Of a DNA stretch of 64,000 nt, positions 22,511-33,044 are shown in pieces. Within the stretch, counting starts at the first letter, position 1, and every line of letters starts with the position of its first letter. This stretch comes from Aedes albopictus (lineage: Eukaryota > Arthropoda > Insecta > Diptera > Culicidae). The notes beneath the pieces were generated by a model. It was not told where the DNA came from and did no database searches. It saw nothing but the letters and a program-made list of their open reading frames with translations. The position numbers were made by a program, and so were the translations under genes. The DNA lies in the NCBI RefSeq assembly GCF_035046485.1, contig NC_085137.1, positions 133,676,703-133,740,702 on the forward strand, read 5' to 3'.

Positions 22511-22589
22511 CTGTCACCGAGAAAAGCCAATGCAACCCAATTATTATATATTGCACGGTGATTACTCAAGTTTATTAAAAATGTATGGA

Positions 22590-23090
22590 GTCTGGGCCCG
22601 CAATGTACACCAATGACCCATAGCTCTTTCGAAAGGTCTAATTGAGACAAGAAAAAGTTGCTATGGGGCCAAAAATATTCATCATGGGAGAAAAAAGTTA
22701 TTTGACATTGTATGGGACGGATTTCAGTTGTTTTTGTTGTAATTATTTGTATTATTTTTTATAATCAACCAATCTCAAATAAACCAAATGTCTCATCTTT
22801 CAGAGTTATACTCAATAATAAACCATTCTATTACAAAAACCAGATAATAATGATTTCAGGAACAGGCCAGTGCGTAGAAAAGGTTGGAGTTTCTGCAAGT
22901 TTTTTGGGAAAAAGTGGAGGGGCACGTAGTGTATTAATCTATGTATTAATATTATTATAGTGGAATGGGTACAACCAAAGGTATTATACCTAAAAACCCT
23001 TCCCTTGAGCAAGTGATTTTGAAATGTACAGATCCTAATGTTGAAACACAGTGATACATGTCCAAATATAAGGGGAGTATGAAAAAAAAA
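22590..23090. repeat. Left TIR of the composite element (inner part)
   Basis: It is the imperfect inverse of 30610-31105, by eye near 88-90% identical, including TCTTTCGAAAGGTCTAATTG and GGGAAGGGTTTT-type words. The outermost 18 bp lie at 21769-21786, beyond the Penelope-like insertion. Confidence 0.75.
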
Positions 23091-23129
23091 TCGCTTTGAT
23101 TAGAGTCAACCTTTATTCGACCAACCGGG

Positions 23130-23480
23130 ATGTCGCAAGGGTTAAGAGGCAAGGATGGGATCTATCACCGCAACTGTTCCTAATCGTAATCAAAGAGATA
23201 TTTGTGGGAGCATTGACCGTACATCGAATTGTAGGCTACATTAGCAGCCCATCACTATGGAGCATCTGAACGACTTCCATTTGGCTAATGATGTAGCCCT
23301 ACTAGACCAATGGTGCATTGCCAAGAAGCAGAGTAAGCTCAATGACCTAGCCGAACCGTTCTTTGCGGCAGGTCTAACTATCAATGTCAGCAAGACCAAA
23401 TCATTAGATGTCAACATGGACTACCCCTCCAACTAAACAGTAGCTGTAAGAGTAGAAGAGAAGGTCAAAAACTTTTAATA
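23130..23480 (+). pseudogene. Decayed RTE-type reverse transcriptase strip
   Basis: The plus-strand translation gives MEHLNDFHLANDVALL, then QSKLNDLAEPFFAAGLTINVSKTKSLDVN. This matches the palm C motif (DFADDIALL, here degraded to 'HLANDVALL') and the following 'AGL.IN..KTK' segment of RTE-type RTs. Only about 100 residues survive, with stops on both sides. The family differs from the two larger RT copies in the window. Confidence 0.6.
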
Positions 23481-24304
23481 TCTTGGATATCTTGGAATTA
23501 AGGAATAAATTATCGAAGTGGTGAAGAAGGTGCTCCATCGTTAACGAAGGCTGTGGGGTACCTATGCAATGCACCCGTCACAGTAGCTTGTCCCTCACGC
23601 GTCAATGCATGGCGTGGTGGACGTTTTTCCACTGCCACTCGTGGGATTTCAAACTGAGAACAACAATAATCAAAAATCAGTTAGTATGAAGTTTATGACC
23701 GTGTTATACGTATATACTTTTATGCAGTTAAGGTAAATCGCATACGATGCAGCAAAAGTGCCTTATGCGTGCAAAAGTGGAGCCAATATACGTGCATTGG
23801 CGGGGCAACAATAACGCCATAAGACTTGCAGCTACATCTTATGTGAAGTACGGTGTGCCTTATTGCGACGTAACATAACACCTTATGCGGCCTTATAATA
23901 TTAAAAAAAAAAAACAATTATTGTCATCTCAGTGTCAAACTAATGACCTTTGAATTATCGAGCCCCACTTTACGTGCGTGTTCGCCAGACTATCTGGAGA
24001 TGAAACTGATTAAGCGTGATTACCCGCACTGTTTCCACTTCTCCTTTCTGGCTAGCGTCATCTATTGTTGATTATCAGAGCCACAAAACAAAACTAATGA
24101 GTTTATAACCATAACGATGTCTATTCACTGTTTTGTAGTTATTTGGCACTGCATGGACAGTCCAACAGCACCTCTTTCAATATTTCAATGTTTTCACATA
24201 TCAAATCGCATTATGCCAACGTAAACGTTTCTAGCTTATGCGAGTTGTAATGCACCCTTTAACGAGTTTATTTTTTCATTCATGCGATTTCATTCGTACA
24301 TCAA
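23481..24304. other. No gene; TATGCGA-rich stretch
   Basis: The word (T/A)TATGCG(A/T) occurs repeatedly from about 23755 to 24600, in both flank and duplicated unit. It probably marks an old MITE cluster. No coding signature. Confidence 0.35.
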
Positions 24305-24954
24305 TGCGAGGTAAACTGACATAATATGACAAGTACCAAGAGAAGTCGTATTAATTAAGCGAATTTATTTGATACGTTCCGAGTTCGTTCGCACACTTTT
24401 AAGAAATATAAAAAAATATATAAAAGTTGATTTGTATTCTTATGCGACTTTTCCAGATACATCGCAATAAGTACAAAAATAACATCATATGCGATGAAAA
24501 TTATTCCTCCGCCATACATATATGCGATAGATGCTTAAAATAGTACTTTTTACGGCATACTACATGCATCCTTATGCGACTCCTGGTTGTCTGGAGTTTA
24601 ACCTCTTTGCAAGAAGCGGGTAAGCTAGGTAATTCTTTAAGCAGTGTAGGGACAGTATGAGGTAGCTGTGTGCGAAGTACCAGTAAAGGGAACCCCATTT
24701 TTTTCCTGACTAGCATGGCGGGAGAGGTCATGAATGAATCATGGTTAATGAAGGCCATAAAAAATAGGGATGACTAGAGTGCAGAAAAATGGAGGTGGCT
24801 GCGCAGCCGACAGGAGAGGTGCTACCAGGCGGCGTTCGTAAGGCCGGTTTTTAACCCGGAGAGTGAAGAGTAGTAATACTTGCAAGCTTGGAAGAGTGAG
24901 CCTTGATCGGCCGGCTCGTCCTCGAAGGGAGCAGGGGCTCCTCAGCGACCACAG

Positions 24955-25222
24955 ATTAGGGCGGGTAAGGGGACCTTGTGGAAACGCAGAAGAAGAAAAG
25001 AAAGAAGAATGAGGAACATGAGCTTGGACGCTAAGGCAAGAAGAAGTATAAGGGCAAATGCCAAGGGCAAGAAGGAAGACACCCTCGTCATCCAGACAAA
25101 CGAGTCTAAGCACTAAGAGATTTTGAAGGCGATGGTGAGCAATGCCAAGTTCACGGACTCTGAAGCCGCCGCACTCGAAAAAAATGTCCTCGACAAAATC
25201 TGCAAAGGCGCGGCATACAAAT
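24955..25222 (+). pseudogene. R1-like ORF1 (gag) relic, unit 1
   Basis: The plus strand reads KKEDTLVIQTNESKH, a stop, then EILKAMVSNAKF. This resembles the '..LVI......YAEILK.MR.....' block of ORF1 in R1/Jockey-type non-LTR elements, preceded by a K/R-rich stretch. It is decayed and small. It faces the minus-strand endonuclease relic next to it. Confidence 0.45.
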
Positions 25223-25261
25223 ACTCGTTGACATGGATGAATCTTTATAGTCAATAATCGT

Positions 25262-25800
25262 CTCCTTTCCGACTAAAGGCATTTCAGTACCGACATTAGC
25301 CAGTGCGAAACCTAGCATGATCAGAGCCTTTAGCAGAGTCTGACCAAGCTGGTTCGTGAAACGGTATCCCCTTCACACGATCCAGGCATTGGAATCACCG
25401 TCACCCGGTCTTTGCCCTATCAGCTCAGCGGTCATACAGTCCAGTATCTGAGTGAACTGTTCCAATACCTACTCCTAGACAGGGTATTCACCCGTTGTTC
25501 ATATCGCCGATCCAGTTGCCGATATTGGTGGGTATTCGGTATGGGTGGTCCGTTTTGACGGCGATATCCATCTGCCACTCAGCGACTGTCTGAATCAGCA
25601 GTTGCTTGTTTGCGTCATAGTAGTTCAGGTTTGTGACTTATCAACAAAGTTCTTTTGAAGACTTGGACCGCTGTACATGTTGTTCGCGTATTTCCCGCAA
25701 CAAATCAAGCACTTGGGATGGTTTGACCTGCCTTGCGCCTTATGATATTCGTCCCCACATCGCCTACAAAGCTCGCTATTGTGCCTCTTGATATCAGTGA
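25262..25800 (-). pseudogene. R1-like zinc knuckle and endonuclease relic, unit 1
   Basis: On the minus strand, from 25800 downward, a strip with CRRCGDEYHKAQ and then CLICC looks like the CCHC knuckles that end ORF1. It is followed by NLNYYDANKQLLIQTVAEWQMDIAV and PYRIPTN.GNWIGD. After a frameshift comes GDSNAWIV...GYRFTNQLGQTLLKAL....LANVGT. These are the N-terminal and GDFNA blocks of the apurinic-type endonuclease of R1-like elements. Stops and frameshifts make it a pseudogene. Confidence 0.6.
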
Positions 25801-26282
25801 TATCGTATCACAATTAATCGCCAGTTTATTCAAACACAAACAGCTGTCCCTAAGTAATCCTTTTTTCCTTCCCTTCTCCCTCAGGTAAATGATGAATAGG
25901 CTCGTGTTTATGGCGATGGCACAAATTTCCCAAATGGAGGAGAACGTGCCTCTGGAGCCGACCTACTGATACCTGATACCCTAAGTAACCCTTGTTCCCT
26001 TCAGTCTTATCCAATCCTAGCTAGAATCCAAAGCTTCTATCTTTGAATTCCATTATTTTTTCTAGTTTCCTTGAAATCACCACTTCCTCCTCAGAACCAG
26101 CAGCATGTTTCTAGAGCCCTCGGTAGCTGTCCAGAAAACCCAGTTTTTTCTTGACGTTTTTCTCGACTTCTCTAGGATGCATCTGCTTCTTCCCAGAATC
26201 TTCAACTTCTTGCTCTAATATGAGCTTTTTGCTCAAATCGTCAGCTTTTTCCACGAATGCTTTGCTTTTTACTAGCACCTTG

Positions 26283-26930
26283 TCTAATCTAATCTAATCT
26301 CACACTAACGCAGCCATTACTTGAATGCATCCTGGAAAATGAAGACTTTTCAAGTCTATCATTTTTCTTGTCTAACGGCCAGGCCAACTGCGTAGCATGT
26401 ACCGCAGAGAAGATTTCAAGGGATAAAACGATTTCAACATAGTCAATATTTGAAAACATTCTACACCTTGAAATCGAGGGGAAAGATGGAGGCGTGGACC
26501 TCCCGTACCAAACGCTTCCAGATAACGATATAGATATTTAAACATGTTCGCATATATAAATATGATGCTGTGTACGGTGATTTGCTAAAAAATGATTAAT
26601 GCGCCAGCTATGGTGGTAAGATGCACTGAAAAGAGAATAAAGGATTAATAAATAAATACTGGATAAGGCATACGTGATACGCTCGTTACAGTTGCTATTT
26701 TTCAAAAGTGGTATTATTATACAGTAAAATTACCTGAATCCCCCTGAAACAAAAGGTTTATTAGCAGTTAAAAACAAAACATAAAATAAAACAACAAAAA
26801 ATACATCAAATTTTAATCTGCAATGCTACCACTTTAGGAAGGAAAATAGCAAGATTAAAATTTGATGCAGTGTGGTAGATCTTACACCGTAACGCACCGT
26901 TCTAAGGTGATCTACCCACGTTACGGGACG
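26283..26930 (-). mobile_element. TTAGA-tailed retroposon, unit 1
   Basis: A 15-bp direct repeat, TTTACTAGCACCTTG, flanks it (26268-26282 and 26931-26945). The left edge is (TCTAA)n, that is a (TTAGA)n 3' tail on the minus strand. No ORF. This is a non-autonomous or heavily truncated non-LTR insertion of 648 bp. Confidence 0.75.
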
Positions 26931-27230
26931 TTTACTAGCACCTTGCTCCAAAAATCGCCAGCTTTTTTTTGAATCCCGTTTTATTTTTGGAATAGCCCTA
27001 GGTATTTCTCTCGGTAACCGAATCTTCTTAGATCCATTATATGTATATTGAATTCACTTACTATTCCCAAGATTACAATGTTTTTGCTGAGATCAAACAT
27101 CCCAAGTAACCGACCTTCTTATTGAAAGCATGGTCACGGTACAGCAATGAATATTATCCATAGAACATAGTGCATCACATACATAATTAAAACACCTTAA
27201 TTAAATGCCAAGTTTCACTTGACTCAAAAT

Positions 27231-27683
27231 GTTTATTTTTCATACTCCCCTTATATTTTGATATGTTTCACTGTGTATCAACATTAGAATCTGTACATTG
27301 CACAAGCACTTGCTCAAGGGAAGGGTTTTCAGGTATAATACCTTTGGTTATACCCATTCTACTATAATAATATTAATACATAGATTAATACACTACGTGC
27401 CCCTCCACTTTTTTCCAAAAAACTTACAGAAACCCCAAGCTTTTCTATGCACTGGCATGTTCCTGAAATCATTATTATCTGCTTTTTGTAATAGATTGAC
27501 TTATTATAGTGTATAACCCTGACAGATGAGACATTTGGTTTATTTGAGATAGGTTGCTTGTAAAAAATTATGCAAATAATTACATCAAAAACTACTAAAA
27601 TCCGTCCCATACAATGTCAAATAACTTTTTTCTCCCATGATGAATATTTTTGGCCCCATAGCAACTTTTTCTTGTCTCAATTA
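27231..27683. repeat. Internal partial copy of the right TIR
   Basis: Identical by eye to 30610-31062, because it lies at the end of duplication unit 1. It lacks the outermost ~70 bp of the TIR. Confidence 0.85.
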
Positions 27684-28333
27684 TGCGAGGTAAACTGACA
27701 TAATATGACAAGTACCAAGAGAAGTCGTATTAATTAAGCGAATTTATTTGATACGTTCCGAGTTCGTTCGCACACTTTTAAGAAATATAAAAAAATATAT
27801 AAAAGTTGATTTGTATTCTTATGCGACTTTTCCAGATACATCGCAATAAGTACAAAAATAACATCATATGCGATGAAAATTATTCCTCCGCCATACATAT
27901 ATGCGATAGATGCTTAAAATAGTACTTTTTACGGCATACTACATGCATCCTTATGCGACTCCTGGTTGTCTGGAGTTTAACCTCTTTGCAAGAAGCGGGT
28001 AAGCTAGGTAATTCTTTAAGCAGTGTAGGGACAGTATGAGGTAGCTGTGTGCGAAGTACCAGTAAAGGGAACCCCATTTTTTTCCTGACTAGCATGGCGG
28101 GAGAGGTCATGAATGAATCATGGTTAATGAAGGCCATAAAAAATAGGGATGACTAGAGTGCAGAAAAATGGAGGTGGCTGCGCAGCCGACAGGAGAGGTG
28201 CTACCAGGCGGCGTTCGTAAGGCCGGTTTTTAACCCGGAGAGTGAAGAGTAGTAATACTTGCAAGCTTGGAAGAGTGAGCCTTGATCGGCCGGCTCGTCC
28301 TCGAAGGGAGCAGGGGCTCCTCAGCGACCACAG

Positions 28334-28601
28334 ATTAGGGCGGGTAAGGGGACCTTGTGGAAACGCAGAAGAAGAAAAGAAAGAAGAATGAGGAACATGA
28401 GCTTGGACGCTAAGGCAAGAAGAAGTATAAGGGCAAATGCCAAGGGCAAGAAGGAAGACACCCTCGTCATCCAGACAAACGAGTCTAAGCACTAAGAGAT
28501 TTTGAAGGCGATGGTGAGCAATGCCAAGTTCACGGACTCTGAAGCCGCCGCACTCGAAAAAAATGTCCTCGACAAAATCTGCAAAGGCGCGGCATACAAA
28601 T
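28334..28601 (+). pseudogene. R1-like ORF1 (gag) relic, unit 2
   Basis: Duplicate of the strip at 24955-25222, with the same internal stop. Confidence 0.45.
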
Positions 28602-28640
28602 ACTCGTTGACATGGATGAATCTTTATAGTCAATAATCGT

Positions 28641-29179
28641 CTCCTTTCCGACTAAAGGCATTTCAGTACCGACATTAGCCAGTGCGAAACCTAGCATGAT
28701 CAGAGCCTTTAGCAGAGTCTGACCAAGCTGGTTCGTGAAACGGTATCCCCTTCACACGATCCAGGCATTGGAATCACCGTCACCCGGTCTTTGCCCTATC
28801 AGCTCAGCGGTCATACAGTCCAGTATCTGAGTGAACTGTTCCAATACCTACTCCTAGACAGGGTATTCACCCGTTGTTCATATCGCCGATCCAGTTGCCG
28901 ATATTGGTGGGTATTCGGTATGGGTGGTCCGTTTTGACGGCGATATCCATCTGCCACTCAGCGACTGTCTGAATCAGCAGTTGCTTGTTTGCGTCATAGT
29001 AGTTCAGGTTTGTGACTTATCAACAAAGTTCTTTTGAAGACTTGGACCGCTGTACATGTTGTTCGCGTATTTCCCGCAACAAATCAAGCACTTGGGATGG
29101 TTTGACCTGCCTTGCGCCTTATGATATTCGTCCCCACATCGCCTACAAAGCTCGCTATTGTGCCTCTTGATATCAGTGA
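28641..29179 (-). pseudogene. R1-like endonuclease relic, unit 2
   Basis: Duplicate of 25262-25800, with the same frameshift and stops. Confidence 0.6.
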
Positions 29180-29661
29180 TATCGTATCACAATTAATCGC
29201 CAGTTTATTCAAACACAAACAGCTGTCCCTAAGTAATCCTTTTTTCCTTCCCTTCTCCCTCAGGTAAATGATGAATAGGCTCGTGTTTATGGCGATGGCA
29301 CAAATTTCCCAAATGGAGGAGAACGTGCCTCTGGAGCCGACCTACTGATACCTGATACCCTAAGTAACCCTTGTTCCCTTCAGTCTTATCCAATCCTAGC
29401 TAGAATCCAAAGCTTCTATCTTTGAATTCCATTATTTTTTCTAGTTTCCTTGAAATCACCACTTCCTCCTCAGAACCAGCAGCATGTTTCTAGAGCCCTC
29501 GGTAGCTGTCCAGAAAACCCAGTTTTTTCTTGACGTTTTTCTCGACTTCTCTAGGATGCATCTGCTTCTTCCCAGAATCTTCAACTTCTTGCTCTAATAT
29601 GAGCTTTTTGCTCAAATCGTCAGCTTTTTCCACGAATGCTTTGCTTTTTACTAGCACCTTG

Positions 29662-30309
29662 TCTAATCTAATCTAATCTCACACTAACGCAGCCATTACT
29701 TGAATGCATCCTGGAAAATGAAGACTTTTCAAGTCTATCATTTTTCTTGTCTAACGGCCAGGCCAACTGCGTAGCATGTACCGCAGAGAAGATTTCAAGG
29801 GATAAAACGATTTCAACATAGTCAATATTTGAAAACATTCTACACCTTGAAATCGAGGGGAAAGATGGAGGCGTGGACCTCCCGTACCAAACGCTTCCAG
29901 ATAACGATATAGATATTTAAACATGTTCGCATATATAAATATGATGCTGTGTACGGTGATTTGCTAAAAAATGATTAATGCGCCAGCTATGGTGGTAAGA
30001 TGCACTGAAAAGAGAATAAAGGATTAATAAATAAATACTGGATAAGGCATACGTGATACGCTCGTTACAGTTGCTATTTTTCAAAAGTGGTATTATTATA
30101 CAGTAAAATTACCTGAATCCCCCTGAAACAAAAGGTTTATTAGCAGTTAAAAACAAAACATAAAATAAAACAACAAAAAATACATCAAATTTTAATCTGC
30201 AATGCTACCACTTTAGGAAGGAAAATAGCAAGATTAAAATTTGATGCAGTGTGGTAGATCTTACACCGTAACGCACCGTTCTAAGGTGATCTACCCACGT
30301 TACGGGACG
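29662..30309 (-). mobile_element. TTAGA-tailed retroposon, unit 2
   Basis: Duplicate of 26283-26930, including both copies of the 15-bp direct repeat. Confidence 0.75.
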
Positions 30310-30609
30310 TTTACTAGCACCTTGCTCCAAAAATCGCCAGCTTTTTTTTGAATCCCGTTTTATTTTTGGAATAGCCCTAGGTATTTCTCTCGGTAACCGA
30401 ATCTTCTTAGATCCATTATATGTATATTGAATTCACTTACTATTCCCAAGATTACAATGTTTTTGCTGAGATCAAACATCCCAAGTAACCGACCTTCTTA
30501 TTGAAAGCATGGTCACGGTACAGCAATGAATATTATCCATAGAACATAGTGCATCACATACATAATTAAAACACCTTAATTAAATGCCAAGTTTCACTTG
30601 ACTCAAAAT

Positions 30610-31132
30610 GTTTATTTTTCATACTCCCCTTATATTTTGATATGTTTCACTGTGTATCAACATTAGAATCTGTACATTGCACAAGCACTTGCTCAAGGGA
30701 AGGGTTTTCAGGTATAATACCTTTGGTTATACCCATTCTACTATAATAATATTAATACATAGATTAATACACTACGTGCCCCTCCACTTTTTTCCAAAAA
30801 ACTTACAGAAACCCCAAGCTTTTCTATGCACTGGCATGTTCCTGAAATCATTATTATCTGCTTTTTGTAATAGATTGACTTATTATAGTGTATAACCCTG
30901 ACAGATGAGACATTTGGTTTATTTGAGATAGGTTGCTTGTAAAAAATTATGCAAATAATTACATCAAAAACTACTAAAATCCGTCCCATACAATGTCAAA
31001 TAACTTTTTTCTCCCATGATGAATATTTTTGGCCCCATAGCAACTTTTTCTTGTCTCAATTAGACCTTTCGAAAGAGCTATGGGTCATTGGTGTACATTC
31101 CGGGCCCAGATTCGCCCAGTCTCCTTTGACCA
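30610..31132. repeat. Right TIR of the composite element
   Basis: Inverse of the left TIR. It ends GCCCAGTCTCCTTTGACC. The last 70 bp (31063-31132) exist only here and on the far left, so the tandem duplication did not include the true end. Confidence 0.75.
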
Positions 31133-31179
31133 CGTGAAGAAAATTAGCTCAAACTTATTGTAATATTATAGATTTGGTA

Positions 31180-31312
31180 AATATTTTCTGGCCAAAGTCT
31201 ACGCTGTACGAATTTCGAAAATTTTGTATGAACAAAAGTCTACGGAGGGGGAGGGGGGGAGGGTGTCTGAGATGGCCCAAAATGAGTCTACGTAGTTTAT
31301 GGACAGTGCCTT
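31180..31312. repeat. Fold-back MITE, 'GTCTACGTAGTTTATGGACAG' family
   Basis: The right end GAGTCTACGTAGTTTATGGA (about 31285-31304) and purine-rich interior match the element at 3421-3587 in the opposite sense. The left end is truncated. Confidence 0.6.
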
Positions 31313-31319
31313 AAAGACC

Positions 31320-32890
31320 TGAATGTACCGAAGAAAACCATTAAGTTTTGTGTGCCCAACCGGGTACCCAATAATATTCATTACCGTGTATTATTTTTCT
31401 GCGTAATTTGTCATTTGTGTAAATTATGTTTGGCGTGTTACACCGATCTAAGAGTAGAGGACCAATCAAAAATGATGTACTTGGGTACCGAGATTCGTTT
31501 CCACGTCCGAATCCACGTTTTAGCAGGAAAGAATTTCCTATCTCTGTTATCATTAATTGTAGGCGTTCGATGTCTTCAGAGAAGTTGTTTGCATTTGTTT
31601 GTTGCATCTTTTCCAAAAAAAAATTGATTAGGGTGGTCCTCATCTTAACTCAAATCTGGAATGGAACTTTGGAATTTTAAGTCATATCCGGTCGAGTTCT
31701 TCAGCAAAGTTGTAGGCAATGCTATTTCGAGCAACTTTGTCGAATACACTTTTTTCTAGCTCTGAATTTGAACATTGTAGGTCAATTTTAAGTTTTGACT
31801 TAGGGTGATCTCCACAAAACTAATTTGTTTCACAATAACTTTTTTATTTGATTTCCTTCGAAGATATAAGCTTTGCAGCATTTGAAGTAATGACAAGAAA
31901 TACGCATATTTCTTCTAAACATTGCATGTTGCAAGGTCTTATCATTCAAATGTTATGGGCAATTTTGACTTAACCCTTTGGAGACGGCATTTTCGCCTGT
32001 CTGGATGCAACTTCGCTGGTCTAGAACACGTTTGTTAAGGTCGGTTTTCACGGCTGGGCTAATGTCTCCAAAGGTTTAAAAACAACGATCTCTTGAAGTG
32101 CTTATATCTCATGGAGATGGTACGATAAAAAAGTTCTTTAGGCGGCATTTGGAAGTTCACACATAAAGCCAAATTTAGAGCAAAAATTACTAGAACGAGA
32201 CGAACGGACGTGTTCGTGTGGCACTCCATACCCGCGGAGTTTTGTCAGCGTTTTGGATCAATTTTGAGTCCTTCCTGGCTAGTACTGTAGACCAGTCCTG
32301 CAAAATATCAGTCTCAGTGCCTGTTTTTCAGCCGAAAATGAATGACTGCGGCGGTCGTTTTCAGTTCCTCGATGTGAGAACTGACAGAGTCCGAGAGCTC
32401 CATTCGTGAGCGACGCAACAAGATCAATTCCCAATCATCCACACACTACTCATGCTGAAAGGCCATTCGTCTCAAGCGGTGGCTTGTGAGAGTGAGTGCG
32501 CTATACGCTACCACGGGTGAAAACACTCAACTACAGAAAATTGAATGAAAATTTAGCCCTGTCATCTCTCGCTTTCAGTACGCTGCGTGCGAGTGTGAGT
32601 ACCTATTTCATTTCGCTCCCGTGTTGCTGATCGGAAAACAACAATGACAGGAAAACCAAAACAGAGAAAATGAAAAAAAGCAAAATATCGCTATCATAAG
32701 GGCCTGTCGAACAATTGCAACACTGCTGTAGACTCAAGCTCCCGGATGGGAAGGGATGCTAACTGAACTTGCTGTTGATCGGCCCGCCATTTTCTCTGTA
32801 GTTCAAGTACGATTCGGGAGACCGTGGAAGTAACGAAATCCCCATTGTCCGCCCCCGTATACATCCTTACAACAATGTTGTCCGGAGTGA
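31320..32890. other. No gene recognised
   Basis: Short overlapping open frames, some up to 100 codons, without recognisable domains. Words such as AGCAACTTTGTCGAA and CTTAGGGTG suggest old dispersed repeats. Confidence 0.35.
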
Positions 32891-32894
32891 TATC

Positions 32895-33013
32895 TCTCCC
32901 TGAAACCCCCTAATCCCCCTCTTGAAACGTTCTGAAACATCCCTGAAATCTCCCTAAATATTCGTAAAATAAAACCCCCACTAGCCCCTACCCTAGAAAT
33001 CGTTGAAACGCTC
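32895..33013. repeat. CCTGAAAC satellite, left of palindrome
   Basis: Short run of CCCTGAAAC/TTGAAACG units, continued at 34870-35190 beyond the palindromic insertion. Confidence 0.7.
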
Positions 33014-33044
33014 TTAAGGACATATATGAGCGAATCCAAAGATG

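Larger units (their letters stand above)
21800..22576 (-). mobile_element. Penelope-like element fragment with inverted terminal repeats
   Basis: A 13-bp TSD, AAAAATGTATGGA, flanks it (21787-21799 and 22577-22589). The ~170-bp terminal repeats (about 21800-21968 and 22380-22553) are inverted relative to each other, an arrangement known for Penelope-like elements. Between them lies a GIY-YIG-like coding strip on the minus strand. The RT region is absent, so this is a deleted copy. It lies inside the left TIR of the larger element and is therefore younger than that TIR. Confidence 0.7.
24305..27683. repeat. 3,379-bp tandem duplication, unit 1
   Basis: The sequence from TGCGAGGTAAACTGACATAA onward repeats at 27684 with constant offset 3379. 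I saw no mismatch in the stretches I compared. The junction (CAATTA|TGCGAGG) joins the interior of the right TIR to internal sequence, with 1 bp (A) of microhomology. Confidence 0.95.
27684..31062. repeat. 3,379-bp tandem duplication, unit 2
   Basis: Second copy of 24305-27683. It repeats all relics: R1-like ORF1 strip at about 28334-28601, endonuclease strip at about 28641-29179 and the TTAGA-tailed retroposon at 29662-30309. Confidence 0.95.
21769..31132. mobile_element. Composite long-TIR element
   Basis: A ~500-bp TIR is present at each end, with outer ends (C/T)(T/C)AAAGGAGACTGGGC. The left TIR is split by a Penelope-like insertion. Inside are a decayed RTE-type RT strip, R1-like gag and endonuclease relics, a TTAGA-tailed retroposon and a 3,379-bp tandem duplication. 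No transposase is visible and no convincing TSD outside the ends. It may be a large fold-back element that accumulated other elements. Confidence 0.6.

Noticed and set aside
24745..25254. 169-codon minus-strand ORF, repeated at 28124-28633
   Set aside because: Antisense to the R1-like ORF1 relic. The duplication simply copies it. No domain recognised.
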